This document shows, piece by piece, positions 48,240 through 59,925 of a stretch of 64,000 nucleotides of DNA. This DNA comes from Oasisia sp. SBJ-2009 (taxonomy: Eukaryota; Annelida; Polychaeta; Sabellida; Siboglinidae): assembly GCA_964017155.1 (NCBI GenBank), contig OZ024857.1, forward strand, positions 39,741,141 through 39,805,140, in the 5' to 3' direction. How positions within the stretch are numbered: the first letter of the stretch is position 1; the number at the start of each line of letters is the position of its first letter. The notes under the pieces are model-generated. The model searched no databases and was not told the DNA's origin. It saw only the letters and a program-made list of their open reading frames with translations. The translations under genes were made by a program, and so were the position numbers.

Positions 48240-50600
48240 TGTATGATTACAACCGGATGTATGATTAATACGTCCAAGATAACCGATAGGTCAAGTGATT
48301 CCAATTCAAGTAACTGATAGCTTATTTTAAGGTTACCTGATAATCTTCAACTTTATTTAGAAGGTTGCGAAACTACTGTTTACCTGGCTTATTATATGAC
48401 ACATGCCATATCATGAGGGCATCGACTGATTTGTTTGTGTCAATATTTAAAGGCATCATTAAATAGTTGACTGATTGTCCAATGACTGATATATACAAAC
48501 TATGCAGTTATCTATTGATGTGAGATGCTACTTAGTAATACTGTTCGTATATCATGATACAACCAAGGATATTTACTGAAAATGGAAATAGGCCCAAACC
48601 GTGTTGAGTCGAAAATGTTATTGATTTAGAGATGAACACATCCATAAATAAGGGACTTCAGAAGATAATTGGACTGTGTACATGGCATGGTAACATCACA
48701 GGTGCAATTATTCCTATTTACCTAGCAGTAAAACACACAGACCTGAGTCAACTTGATGAGATTTTTAAGCAAACACTGCACATTCCGGTAACATTCCAGT
48801 GTGTTTATAAGATATCAAACTAAAACACCAAGCTATAAATTGCTAACACTGCACAACCAATCAGCGAAACTACAAAACATTACCTCTTAGAAAATGAATT
48901 TAAAACAGTAATTACAAGAAGACTAATTTCACACCATAACATTCATGTCTACACATCTATAATTACGCTTTCCAAATGGAGACATTTTGATGTATCTCAG
49001 TTTCTCACACCTACAAAACGTGCTTCGGACTACTACTGCATGTGCAAATTAGGCTCAAGATATTAAAAAGCACGGAGGCGTCACACTCATAGCTACAGAA
49101 GGATGAGTACAGCGGCAATGACTAATGATGCTAGAAGCGGCCGCCTACATTTAATGCCAGAGGTTTTGAACAACACCTAATATTACTGTCAACATACTTG
49201 CCCACTGACTCAGTTTGCACCGTCGCAAATATACAGGTCTGCTGGCAGCAAACGCCTGCACTAGGGTCGTCACGGTAACACGCCTCAACATAGGGATGTC
49301 GAAAGTGTGTACCCCCTAACCACGAGAGGCAGTGGCTGCATTCATATGTCTACAACGTGTCCCTTGGGTTTATGGTGATTTGTCAAGTTCTAGGAAATAA
49401 GGCACCAGTGGGTTATTGTAAAGAATAAGTATCGAGTATTGCAAGAGTTTCCTCTTCAGGGCCAGGATAGTTATTAGCAAGTGCTGATAAAAAGAATATA
49501 GAGATAAAGACAGTGTTCAAAGTGAAAGAACACTGAGGTTGTTATTAAGTTGTAGTTAGTAAAAAGTGAAATTTTATTTTTGTCCTATGCTGTATTTTTA
49601 GTATAGTAAAGTTATATTAAATTAAATGTTGTTTTAAGTAAATAATTATTCCCAAAGATGACATAAAAATAAAGCTTACTGTAATGGATTTAATTTCTTA
49701 TAGGCCCTCAAGATCCCTCTAATATAACATCATTTTGAGAGAGCATTGCAGCTATGTCGTGAGTGCAGTATAAACATTGTTGACATATGCCTGTCTCCTA
49801 CACAAGTGACAGTGACACAACAGCAAATAAATCTGAGAGCCATATGAAGAGCTATAGCTTGGCACCCATATATGAAAGTTTTTTGCTCACAATATATATA
49901 TTATGATTTTTTTAAATTTTGTACAACACTGAGAATTTTCTGGAAATTGTGCTTTACAACTACAAGCAATAAATATTATTATTAGTTACAAAATTATTTC
50001 GGGCCAGCCTAGGAACATTGTGAACAGTCACATATACTAACATTTATCATAGACGCAGGCATGCATAAATAGTGAGGCTATACTAGACGTTACTAGTAAG
50101 TAGTAGTGTAATGAAAAATAATAAACATTAATTTTATATAACATGTACATATCCACTACTAGTCTATAATAAATCATAGTGGCCTAAATTATAAATAATG
50201 GGGCATGGAAAGAATAGTTTTTCGCCTCTGAATTTAGGTTAGCTGACGCATATCAGAGACAGAGTGGGTCAGTGACATGGTCAAGAAGTAGGTTGTAGTT
50301 GGGGCACAGTGATCTGACCCCGCAGCCCCATGTCTGAGCGACGGTAATTACCATAAATTATGCACCTATAAATGGTGTGCTAATACATATCGTTGTTTAT
50401 GGGGCAACAGAGGCCTACCTTGACAATAAATTGTAATCACAACACTGGTCAATATGATACTGATAGTCAATACTGATTATAGCAGAGATATGATAGATTA
50501 AATTATGACTCTGAGTCTGAGTCAGACGGCAAATTGGTGCCGGTTGATTTTTTAGTTTCTAAGTAGTCTAAAATAACGCACGTTTCTCGTATAAGTAATT
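48240..50600 (-). other. Probable 5' intron of FDPS, no coding exon seen
   Basis: Between the first candidate coding exon and a donor at 50614. A+T-rich, with no recognisable repeats or ORFs of note. Confidence 0.45.
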
Positions 50601-50613
50601 GCACATAACTCAC

Positions 50614-50700
50614 CGAATTTGTCCGCGTTTGTACAAACTATATCAGCAAATAATCACAGTTACACTGCAAAAGCATAAAGGTTTACATACAATATCACAG
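50614..50700 (-). other. Candidate noncoding first exon of FDPS
   Basis: A consensus donor CG|GTGAGT on the minus strand ends at 50614, just downstream of the promoter motifs at 50741-50776. The transcription start is unknown; about 50700 is a guess from spacing. Confidence 0.4.
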
Positions 50701-50740
50701 CTACTACTATGACTACCAAGATCAACGCCGGTAAATTCTT

Positions 50741-50750
50741 ATCGGGTGAT
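50741..50750 (-). promoter_or_regulatory. Sterol-regulatory-element-like site
   Basis: Minus strand ATCACCCGAT matches the first seven bases of SRE-1 (ATCACCCCAC). It lies 21 bases downstream of a CCAAT box. Known vertebrate FDPS promoters use an SREBP site paired with an NF-Y CCAAT box at about this spacing. Confidence 0.4.
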
Positions 50751-50771
50751 GTTGTTAGTAAACCGTTCGTG

Positions 50772-50776
50772 ATTGG
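50772..50776 (-). promoter_or_regulatory. CCAAT box
   Basis: Plus strand GATTGGTCGG, so CCAAT in the FDPS direction. A second CCAAT on the plus strand (AGTCCAATAT, about 50803) faces the zinc-finger gene. Confidence 0.5.
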
Positions 50777-50842
50777 TCGGCAAAATCGCACCATTGAAGC
50801 TAGTCCAATATACAGGCGCCTTTACGTATTTTTAACGCTGTG

Positions 50843-50850
50843 CCGGAAGT
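50843..50850 (+). promoter_or_regulatory. ETS/GABP-type site
   Basis: CCGGAAGT matches the ETS-family core consensus. GABP sites are known to be enriched in divergent promoters. It sits between the two presumed first exons. Confidence 0.45.
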
Positions 50851-51079
50851 CAAGGAAAGGTTATCGGGTTGGTGGACTACAAATGTAGGCGTGTCGTTTC
50901 GTTTCACTCATCCCCTGGCAGAATAGCTGCGAACTAAATTTAATTTACTAAGCCGTTTGGTTCATCATCATTCACACAGGTGGCACTATGGTCGGATTGA
51001 GAGCTTAGCCGCGTAGTGGCGAACGAGGAAACTAGTCCTAGGTGACGCTGCAACGAAGAGCAGCGACATCTTGTGATCG

Positions 51080-51139
51080 TAATTTAACAGCAGATTGCGA
51101 TGTTTCGATGTTAAATAATCACTCGTATTGTTCACACTC
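51080..51139 (+). other. Candidate noncoding first exon end of the zinc-finger gene
   Basis: CTC|GTAAGT at 51140 is a strong donor downstream of the CpG-bearing promoter stretch. Pairing with the acceptor at 54836 would give a 3.7-kb first intron. Exon start not determinable. Confidence 0.35.
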
Positions 51140-53640
51140 GTAAGTATTGTCGAATCTATTAGTTAAATATGTGTTTCGCTTACTCTGGGGCATGTAATAA
51201 TACAACAAAAACTATAGTAATACTGTTCAGAATCGTGTTTTACATAGAAAAACAAACAAGGGCGTCAGGCGGCACTAGTCGATCGTTGTTCGCGTATCGT
51301 ATGTTCTGATGCATCCACAGGCTACGCAACAGCTACTCAAATGGTTGCCCGTAAACCGCGATTCGCACGAGTGCCACGAGCATCGATAAATCGGTTGAAC
51401 AATGCACAAACGCACATACATTTGCTATTGCAAGAAGAAATACGTCTTAAAACCTTTCTGCCACAATGCGGCCCCCTACTGACTAACGGCAAAACAAATT
51501 TGTTTCATTTGCCAAAATTTTGAAAGCTTCCGCTGGATGCTCTATCCAATATGTCTGATCGCTTGCTCGTCAGAATGTAGGAAGCCTCAACAAGAAGACG
51601 ACCTAATAAATCTATACTGCCCAATACCTACCGTAATAATCCGCATTCAGTAGTTTGTGAGAATAGCATGCGCAATATGCAATTGATGCATGGTGCCACC
51701 TTGCTGGTAAACATCGAACAAATTAACCAACATTTCCAATTCCGGCGTTTTACCTTGATATGTAAAATTGCAAGAAATGGTGTAATGCTGACAGAGTTTT
51801 ATTATTTGAATCATTTGTGGTTTATGGCTTTGTGTTATGTATTTATTAATAATACAAGGAATTATAGTTACCAATATATTAGTTATTATGTAATTGAATA
51901 AAACATGGTTAATAATTATGTACATATAACAATCTGGTTTAATAAATTAGATGGAAAATTAAGTAGATGAAATAACATCATCTGCCAAATGTAAACAAAA
52001 TGTTCATATAATTATCAATTTTAGTATATGCCGAAAGTTTAGCTCCAAACCTGTTGGATGTCGGCATGGTCGCAGCAATACCACATCCAGGACATCCAGT
52101 CAGGCAGTGTTAGTTAATTATTGCCACCATGCAGTTTCTGCGAAACAGGACAAAAAAAAGAGGGGAGTTGAATCATTATTTTAACAGTAATATAATAATA
52201 ACCAATACAAATGGTAAAAAAAAAGCAGGAAATGTAGGGTTATTATTTTGCTGAGGGCTAAAACAATGGAAATATATTGTAGTCATCCTCATTGTCCACA
52301 AATTCTCGGGTGAGGCTGGTTATCTTTCCTCAATCTTGACTTTTTCATCTTGAATGCAGTCTTTTTCTTTTGCCATTTCACTGGAGTTGTTAATCATTTC
52401 CGTCCCATTTATTCCATTTGTACAGCCCTTCTTAGCCCTTTAGAACTGTGCCTGTGCACTTCCTGAAAAAAAACCAAGAATCTTTGTTTTGACATTGTAT
52501 GGAGGTGGCATAATATTCTCAGTATTTCCCCTGCTATATAACAAACGAGGTGGGCTGCCTCGTTGAATCTCAAAACTGCCTCACCACAAATATGTCTAAA
52601 TCAGCACCTCGTAATTTCGCGTGATGCATGTTCTTTTATTTCATGATGTATTCATCATCAAAAAGCGGTACAAAGTGATGCTGCAAAGTCGTTTACAACA
52701 TCGCACATTTTGTAGCAGTGTATTTCAGTCTTCTAAAGTGGCTCAGAGCGAGTTAGGAAGCACCTCTTAGGGCTCTTACAATTGAAGCTATTGGGCAACA
52801 TGAATTACATCACATATTGGCTGTCTAATTACATAATCACATGGCTATTAAACCCCGTTTTGACACCAATGGTAACGCCTCACAGACTTTTGACATACTA
52901 CAACATTCCCCGAGACTAGACTCGCTTGGCGCATCCGGCGATCATCTGTGTAGCATCACCAACCATTTTACCCATGAGAAACACTGTATTCTGGATACTT
53001 ATGTACAATTGTGTCTCTGCATTCACAAGTGTATCAGCTGTGCATTAGTGGCACGTAGACAAAAATGGAGCTTCCTTGTCCACCTGCCTGTTAATTCTCT
53101 TGGTGGCAATCTTGTTAAATCTTGTTTAAAATATTGACTTTATATGGGAAGTGTTTGAAAAAGTAAACTGACAAGTTCTTAGATACTGAAGGCATTATAT
53201 ACTAAAGGACTTTAATGACACAATTGTTTGTGGGGTGTATTGTTTGGTAATGGTGCTTTTGATATGTCAGTTTTATTCCAGAAAGATAATGTGGAAGACA
53301 CACATGTATTGGTGCACCAGTAAACAGTTGTTCGTTATGACCATGTCTCAAGCGTCATGACATTGACCACTCCTTGATATAGGCACTACAGAAATTTTAC
53401 TGTTATTATTTTAATAGTAAAAAATTCTATACATTAAGCATAATCATGAATGGGACAGGCAAATATCATTGGAGCATGGAATGCCAAAGGTTTAGGGTTG
53501 GAATGTGATTTGTAGCAAAACATATGTCTTCTGTTTAAACGTCACATGTGAAGTCTGAGATTAATGGCTGTGACATTACTTATACAAACTGAACTTTTGG
53601 CATGGGCAACATTTTCAGGTCACAAACGAGTTGAGTTTCT
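51140..53640 (+). other. Probable first intron, 5' part, no gene seen
   Basis: Short frames only (for example 51341-51523 and 52841-53137), with no recognised domains. If the donor at 51140 is real the stretch is intronic. Confidence 0.4.
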
Positions 53641-54285
53641 TGGGGCCAGGCCATTGATATCATGATAGGACCATGCCATTGTTGTGATGGTGGGACCAGG
53701 CCATTGGTGTGATTCTGGCATCATGCCATTGGAATGATGATGGGACCAGGCCATTAGTATGATGATGGGAACAGGCCATTAGTATGAAGAGACCAGGCCA
53801 TTAGTATGATGATAGAACCAGGCCATTAGTATGATGAAGGGACCAGGCCATTAGTATGATGATGGGGCCAGGTCATTCATCTGATGATGGGTTTATTTGT
53901 AGCTCTATTATACAATGGATGCATATGTATATTAATATGTAGATAAATGATGATGATATGCATTTTTAAGCCTTACGTATGACGAAGAGACCAGGCCATT
54001 GGTATGATGATGGGACCAGGCTATTAGTATAATGAAGGAAGAAGGGACCAGCCCATTAGTATGATGATGGGACCAGGACATTAGTATGATGATGGGGCCA
54101 GGACATTAGTATGATGATGGGGCCAGGACATTAGTATGATGATGGGGCCAGGACATTAGTATGATGATGGGGCTAGGTCATTCATATGATAATGGGTTTA
54201 CTTGTAGCTTTATTATACAATTGATGCATATGTATATTAAAATATTTTTATATTTACATATATGAATATATGTATATTAAAATAT

Positions 54286-54352
<67 letters not shown>

Positions 54353-54382
54353 AATGATTATGATGATGCATTTGTAAGCCCA
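53641..54382. repeat. Minisatellite plus flank, duplicated as a block
   Basis: Array 1 (53641-53890) and array 2 (53980-54190) both consist of units like GGGACCAGGCCATTAGTATGATGAT. Each is followed by the same unique flank (GGTTTATTTGTAGC, TATTATACAA, GATGCATATGTATATTAA, TGCATTT-TAAGCC) at 53891-53972 and 54191-54380. Confidence 0.88.
54292..54346. repeat. (TA)n microsatellite
   Basis: About 50 bases of pure TA inside the second flank copy. The first flank copy has only GTATATTAATATG at the same point. Confidence 0.95.
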
Positions 54383-54825
54383 TTGACTTTTTGGCTTGTA
54401 ATTTTTGAGCATGATGTGTGTCCATTTATAAAAAAATTGTAATTATTATTTTGCCTTTTTAATGAGTGACATTTACCTGCCTTTTATATATGCATAGAGG
54501 ACTCTATTATCTTGAAATAATTATTACTGATCGGTATTAAACAATACATATTTGCTAAAATTCATGAACTTATTCTTTTGCCACATGATACATGCTTCTT
54601 CTTTGTTGCTAAATATAAGGCTGATACTGACTTTAGTTCTTGTCCTCTTTTTTTGTTTTCCTTCCATTTCAGTTTGCCAGCACATCAGTCATATGTAACT
54701 GCATTATGTAAATAACTATGTAAGCTGATTATCTTTTGTCTGCCATTGTTGTCTCTTAGCTCGAGTAATTGAAAACATTGATTCAAATCACCGTTCTATC
54801 ACATGCCATTAACAAGTGCTTCATC

Positions 54826-54836
54826 TTCTTGAACAG
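54826..54836 (+). other. Splice acceptor of the zinc-finger coding exon
   Basis: TTCTTGAACAG with upstream TCATCTTCTT. It sets the exon start at 54837, which makes the in-frame ATG at 54816 intronic and favours ATG 54846. Confidence 0.65.
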
Positions 54837-54845
54837 GTTCAGACG

Positions 54846-57800
54846 ATGCGAACAAAGAACAACCCCTACAAATTATACACAGGCAACAGGCAACAGATCG
54901 GAAGCGTATCCCCGAAGAAGTCTCCCAAGAAGCCCAGCATGCAGAACTCGACGAAGGCAGACAAAGCCATGAGAGACAATGGCTCACCGCAGAAGACACC
55001 TACGGCTGTCAGTCGACAGTTATATCCCTGCTGTCTTTGCAAAATCACCTTTGCTGGACGCGAGCTGTTGCTGAACCACCAGAAAGAGGTACACCAGAAT
55101 GGTCCGTTGTATGCCTGCTATCAGTGCGATGGCATCTTCGTTGGATCGGACCCGTTGATTCGACACCAGAAACAGGCACACAAGGAAGGACCTTTGTTTA
55201 TCCTTCCGCAAAAAGTCGTCGACGTGATGGGGACAAAAGACGTGGAGCAGATCGTTGAGGCTTATGGCGAGAGGCTGACTATTCTCGACGCTGGCGGTTG
55301 TCATGGACGTGTCATGCTATCCATCGACGTTGATGACGTCGATGAATATAAGCCCGATGTGAACATGGCAATGGATCACGATTCATATACGAAAGTGGCA
55401 GAAGCAAGCAATGGTGATTTTCATCGGAAACCTAAGAACAAGAACATGATGTATATGGGCACAGCAATGGCCAATGCAACGGCGCTCGAAAGAGCTGTAG
55501 AAGTGCTGAAGAAGGACGTGAAGAGAAGCTGTAAACAGAAGGCGAGAACTATGAAAATGGCTAGTAACGGTCAGCATAATGGTAAAGACGGACGACTGGT
55601 ATTCGGGCAAAGTGAAGTTAAAGAATCCGATTCAATAAACAGAACAAAAGTGAAGCAGAAAACTGTGGCAGGGAAACCGTTAAAGAAACAACACATTCTG
55701 AAAGTAAAACTGAGGACGAAAGCAGCTGCAAGTAAAAAGAAGAAGTCTCAGACCACGAAGAAGTATGTATGCTGGGGTTGTGGAGTGTCCTACGATGCAC
55801 AGATTGAATTCGCAGGGCACCAGGCTGTGTGTAAAAAGTCACTGGGCCAGTTTGAGGTCCTGCAAGGTCGAAATGCAAAAACGATACTTGAGAAGACTAT
55901 CATTGGAACGATTACGGAAACGGAAGAACCGCAAGCACCCCTGTCCGCGTTGATTCGGCGCCGGAAACTGCCCGGTTTGTCGTGCGTGTTCTGCGGAGAG
56001 TGGTACATGTACAGGTTCCAACTGGATCGTCACAAGAAGGTATGTAAGCAACTGAACTCAGAACGGCATCAGTTCAGGTGCAGCGGTTGCAAGGAGTCGT
56101 TCTCGCTGAGATACGACCAGTGCATGCACATACTGAACCACTGCCCTTCGGTGCTCGACGACGTGAGTGCGTCAAACACCTTCGTCCTAAGCAAACTGCG
56201 AAGCATCCAGGAGCAGACCGAGAAGGAGAGGATGGAGTCGTCCACTTCCGCGACTTCGGATGGCGCCAACGTCCCGACTGCGTCCACGCTCTTCTGCTAC
56301 GATTGCGCCTCGCACATCGACGTGAAGCTGTTTCGAGAGCACAAACTGGAGTGCGGTGCAAAGCCGCCTGTCGCGATGACATGCCTCGACTGCTGCGAAC
56401 GTTTCCCCACGCGACTCGAGATGAACGAGCACAAGCGTCAGAACCACACGTACCGAACTCGTTTGCCGCTGTGTACGTGTGGCATCGTCTTCAAGAAGAA
56501 CTCAGATTTTCTTCAACATCGGAAAGACAACCCGAGCCACTGTCTAGCGACGTCTTTTGGGCCGACACAGACGGCAAGGACACCCGGCCCATCGAGCAGT
56601 GCCCGCCAAGACGTACCTGACACAGCCGAACGAATGGACACGTCCGTCGATAAAGTCGATGCCAGTTCACCTCAAGCCAGCTTTGTGACGAGTGTTCCCA
56701 GCGAGAAAGGCAAACTTTGCCGCGTCCAGGTGCACACGTCTGCCGAGGGGAATGCAATCACCAACGTAACGGTTCAGTTCCAAGGCCAGTCGCTGGATCT
56801 CGGCGTACCAGGTGTCGGCACATGTGCACCTGCGACGGCGGCCCACACACCGGCGCCTGTTCCTACCAGCCGTAGTGTTGCCGAGATACGACAGTCGGTC
56901 GAGGCGCGCCAGCGACGTCACACAAAGAAGGACAAACCGGAGCCACCAGTGACGAAGTGCGGAATTGCATCGCCCGCTGACACGAACCCGCTGACGGCTC
57001 TGGGCCTGGTGAGGCGGACTTCTCTCCCAAGCATCCCCAGCCAGGCCAATACACCCACTTCTGACACCAAGACAGTGCAAACTGGCGAAGCAGCGGCACT
57101 ACGGGCGCAGTCGCTTCCAGATGACAAGCCAACTACAACCACACCTCGCCAGTCGAGACGCAAACGAATCAACCACGGACCCGTTATTAAGAAGGTCATG
57201 CTGCCCGGAATGAAGATCGGTTACCTTGTTCCGGTTTCAAAAACGACCAATCAGCAGGCTGCGGTGGCCGAGGCTAAGGAACTCTTGCAGAAAATAAAAC
57301 CGCGGACGAATAATGCTGCGACGAGTAAAGTTTCAGAAGAACACAAACCGACATCTTCGGGCGATACATCGGCAACAACAGCGTCGAATTCCATCAAAGC
57401 TGCATCACCGGTACCTACATCGGCAACACCAAAAGCAAACCCCGAAATGTCCCCAGTGCAGAAACAAACACCCCAAACACACGCGTCGCGTACGCCCGCA
57501 GTCCAACCGCAGGGAACGTTCGAGTCGGCACAAGAATCTCATGCGCTTAAGCCAGAACCACCGAAGCCGGCAGCATCACCGCAGTCTTCAACGGTCACAT
57601 CACCACCGCGCAAGAAACTACCACAAACGTCTGCCGACATATCCGAATCTTCTGCAGAGATGGGTGAACCGGCTGCAGTGCGAACATCCGTGGAGCCGGC
57701 GTCTGTCCAAACGAAACCCGCGTCTCAGAAACCAGGTCTTCGTAAACCATCGAATGCTACAACAGAGAAAGCGAAACAATCATCATCGCGTAAGAAAACT

Positions 57801-58646
57801 CCACAAACATCTGCCGATAAATCCGAATCTTCCGCAGAGAAACTCGAACAGGCTGCAGCGCGAACATCCGCAGGGCAGACGAAAGTCGCACCTCAGAAGC
57901 TAGCCCTTCGTAAACTACCAAGTGCAACAACAGATAAAGTGAGGCCGATCGAGAAACAGAAACAAGCGCCAAAGAGAAAGCGAAACGAAAACGCAGAACT
58001 GGACGACTCGTCGAACGAGCCTAACGCGAAGAGATTGCGTCCGACGGGGCCAGTGAGTCGCGGTTCTGACAGACGACGCGACGGTGGTGCACAGGATAAG
58101 TCTGCCAAAGCCGTCGTGACGCCAGGCGACCGTGGTCCAGATGTCATCGCGAAAGACATCGCACCCGCAAAGCGAGCAGCGGTCGGTAGATCTCAACAGA
58201 GCTCTCCATCTCGACACACGAAGTCAGCCAGAACATCGCCGTGTCATGCAGAGGACGTCGCATCGAGCGTCACGTCTCAGCCGGCCGCCCGGAGCAAGAC
58301 AACATCGCCTTCGAAGGACACGGTCTCGACGACTCGCGCCGGCGTGCGTCACTCCGATTCTGCGAGCTCTCCGCCGTCGACCCTGAAACCCGACCTGGCG
58401 CAGAGGCCGCGCGGGCTGATGCTCATCGCTCCCGTCAACAATGACATGGTGCGCTGCATCCGGTGTGAGACGACGTTCACGCGCGTGCGAGACATCACCG
58501 CTCACGAGTGCGACGGGCGGCCCGTGTCGGTCATCGTGCAGGCGGAACTGAAGATCGGCGGCCCGGGCAGATACCCTCCCTGCGGCAACTTGAACGTGAA
58601 CGGAAACGGCGTCAAAGAGGAGCCGGAGACCGACGAAGGACAGTGA
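54846..58646 (+). CDS. Multi-zinc-finger (C2H2/C2HC) nuclear protein, family not identified
   Basis: 1266 aa from ATG 54846 (A at -3), nine bases inside the exon. Further coding sequence upstream cannot be excluded because the frame is open at the exon edge. Finger-like modules: C63-H83, C91-H112, C309-C329, C380-C400, C412-C433, C484-C503, C513-H534, C543-C566 and C1204-C1222. Several end in His-x-Cys instead of His-x-His. Modules 1-2 are a close pair with a 7-residue linker but without TGEKP linkers. Residues 567-1200 are Ser/Thr/Pro/Ala/Lys rich, probably disordered, with basic nuclear-localisation-like runs (for example RQSRRKR and KRKRNENAE) and an internal repeat at about 922-1040. The last finger stands alone near the C-terminus. 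A DNA-, RNA- or protein-binding regulator is likely; the target is unknown. The whole ORF lies in one exon, more G+C rich than its flanks, especially toward the end. Confidence 0.9.
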   Translation: MRTKNNPYKLYTGNRQQIGSVSPKKSPKKPSMQNSTKADKAMRDNGSPQKTPTAVSRQLYPCCLCKITFAGRELLLNHQKEVHQNGPLYACYQCDGIFVGSDPLIRHQKQAHKEGPLFILPQKVVDVMGTKDVEQIVEAYGERLTILDAGGCHGRVMLSIDVDDVDEYKPDVNMAMDHDSYTKVAEASNGDFHRKPKNKNMMYMGTAMANATALERAVEVLKKDVKRSCKQKARTMKMASNGQHNGKDGRLVFGQSEVKESDSINRTKVKQKTVAGKPLKKQHILKVKLRTKAAASKKKKSQTTKKYVCWGCGVSYDAQIEFAGHQAVCKKSLGQFEVLQGRNAKTILEKTIIGTITETEEPQAPLSALIRRRKLPGLSCVFCGEWYMYRFQLDRHKKVCKQLNSERHQFRCSGCKESFSLRYDQCMHILNHCPSVLDDVSASNTFVLSKLRSIQEQTEKERMESSTSATSDGANVPTASTLFCYDCASHIDVKLFREHKLECGAKPPVAMTCLDCCERFPTRLEMNEHKRQNHTYRTRLPLCTCGIVFKKNSDFLQHRKDNPSHCLATSFGPTQTARTPGPSSSARQDVPDTAERMDTSVDKVDASSPQASFVTSVPSEKGKLCRVQVHTSAEGNAITNVTVQFQGQSLDLGVPGVGTCAPATAAHTPAPVPTSRSVAEIRQSVEARQRRHTKKDKPEPPVTKCGIASPADTNPLTALGLVRRTSLPSIPSQANTPTSDTKTVQTGEAAALRAQSLPDDKPTTTTPRQSRRKRINHGPVIKKVMLPGMKIGYLVPVSKTTNQQAAVAEAKELLQKIKPRTNNAATSKVSEEHKPTSSGDTSATTASNSIKAASPVPTSATPKANPEMSPVQKQTPQTHASRTPAVQPQGTFESAQESHALKPEPPKPAASPQSSTVTSPPRKKLPQTSADISESSAEMGEPAAVRTSVEPASVQTKPASQKPGLRKPSNATTEKAKQSSSRKKTPQTSADKSESSAEKLEQAAARTSAGQTKVAPQKLALRKLPSATTDKVRPIEKQKQAPKRKRNENAELDDSSNEPNAKRLRPTGPVSRGSDRRRDGGAQDKSAKAVVTPGDRGPDVIAKDIAPAKRAAVGRSQQSSPSRHTKSARTSPCHAEDVASSVTSQPAARSKTTSPSKDTVSTTRAGVRHSDSASSPPSTLKPDLAQRPRGLMLIAPVNNDMVRCIRCETTFTRVRDITAHECDGRPVSVIVQAELKIGGPGRYPPCGNLNVNGNGVKEEPETDEGQ
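57609..57960 (+). repeat. 180-bp in-frame tandem duplication inside the zinc-finger ORF
   Basis: Residues from about 922 (RKKLPQTSAD, SESSAE, AAVRTS, ASQKPGLRKP) recur from about 982 (RKKTPQTSAD, SESSAE, AAARTS, APQKLALRKL). The DNA copies are offset by 180 bases and visibly similar. Confidence 0.85.
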
Positions 58647-59925
58647 GGAACGGGCGGCCGAGAGCGAGAGGCTTGCTGATGACACCGTAATTTGCACTGC
58701 GAGTGCTTTGGCTTTCTCCTCGCTGAATTTGATATAAGTGTAGACTGAATAGCAAGTACTTTTTGTGTGAATGCGTGCATGCACGCGCGCGTCCGTGTAT
58801 CTATGTGTTTTTGTCAGCCTTAGCTATGATGTAATCGTAGTACTGTGTGTGTAATACTTGCATTGTTGAAACGTGGGAGTGATATTTTACTTCGCTGAGC
58901 TATTGTATTCGTGCGATATTATTCTGTCAACATCGTGGCAGCGTCTTTAGTGCGGAATGGGGTATATGCAGCTGCATAACGGGTGCTTTTAAACGATTTA
59001 GCTTACTGCATGTGGGGCTCGTTTAGGTCTATCAATATTTACTGCATGATCGAGTGCCCGAGTTTACTATTTTAGTGTTAGTGAAGTTACTTTGTCGGGG
59101 CTTACTATTGCTAGTTGCGAAAAGACTGCAATACATCAATACTTCCTACATCAGTTATAAGGTTAAAACTATGATTGGTTTGGAATAACCAAATTAGTTT
59201 GTTTCTTGACATTAGACATTTCCATAATAAGTAACTTTGTATGTTATTCCAGTATTACCTATTTCACCAATGAAGGTTTGTTCGTTTCTGTTAGTTATGT
59301 AACGTTTACATGTTACACGTATCTAATGGGTGGCGTTTTTAAAGGTAGTATGGTTCATGAATTTAATTTATTCATAATTATAGTATGATCGACTTTTGTA
59401 AACGATTGTTGACTGCGTTGTTTTAGATAGGCCATGAGAAAGTTAGAGTACGTGCCTTTGGCGGTATGATGAAACGCAAGATGGATAGACCATGTCTCAA
59501 TAGGTAGTTGGAAACATTATCGGTTCATCGTGTATAGTAAGCCAAGTGTAATTGTGTCGAAAGGTTAGTAGTTTAAATGATGATGAACACCTCATAAACG
59601 AGATGGTAATCTGCAGACTGTAATGTGTCCGGCTAGCTGCAGACTCTGGTATATACAAATGTGACGCTGTGGTGTCGTTATTCACTTAGCTGATATTCTT
59701 CAGCAAATAACGGTTTTTCGCACTACAGATACTGAATTGGCCGTCACAAGATGTGACCATGTTGTAGAATTTACAATTCGTGTGAAGTAACAAGCACGCT
59801 GCGTGTGAATATAACTATGTTGGTAAACAACGGTACGACTTGTGGTTTGCGTCATATTAAATATATGGTTATATATATTTGTGGTTGTATAGTAATGTCA
59901 TAATAAAATATTTACTGACAATATT
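58647..59925 (+). other. 3' UTR of the zinc-finger gene
   Basis: Runs from the TGA to the first good AATAAA at 59902. No further coding exon is needed, as the ORF ends in a normal stop. Confidence 0.6.
59902..59907 (+). terminator. Poly(A) signal AATAAA of the zinc-finger gene
   Basis: AATAAA followed about 25-40 bases later by CCTGTTGTCGG and TGTTTTT, a plausible downstream element. Confidence 0.6.

Noticed and set aside
54816..54845. Start codon at 54816 for the zinc-finger protein
   Set aside because: It lies upstream of a good acceptor (TTCTTGAACAG at 54826-54836), so it is probably intronic. ATG 54846 is within the exon and has A at -3.
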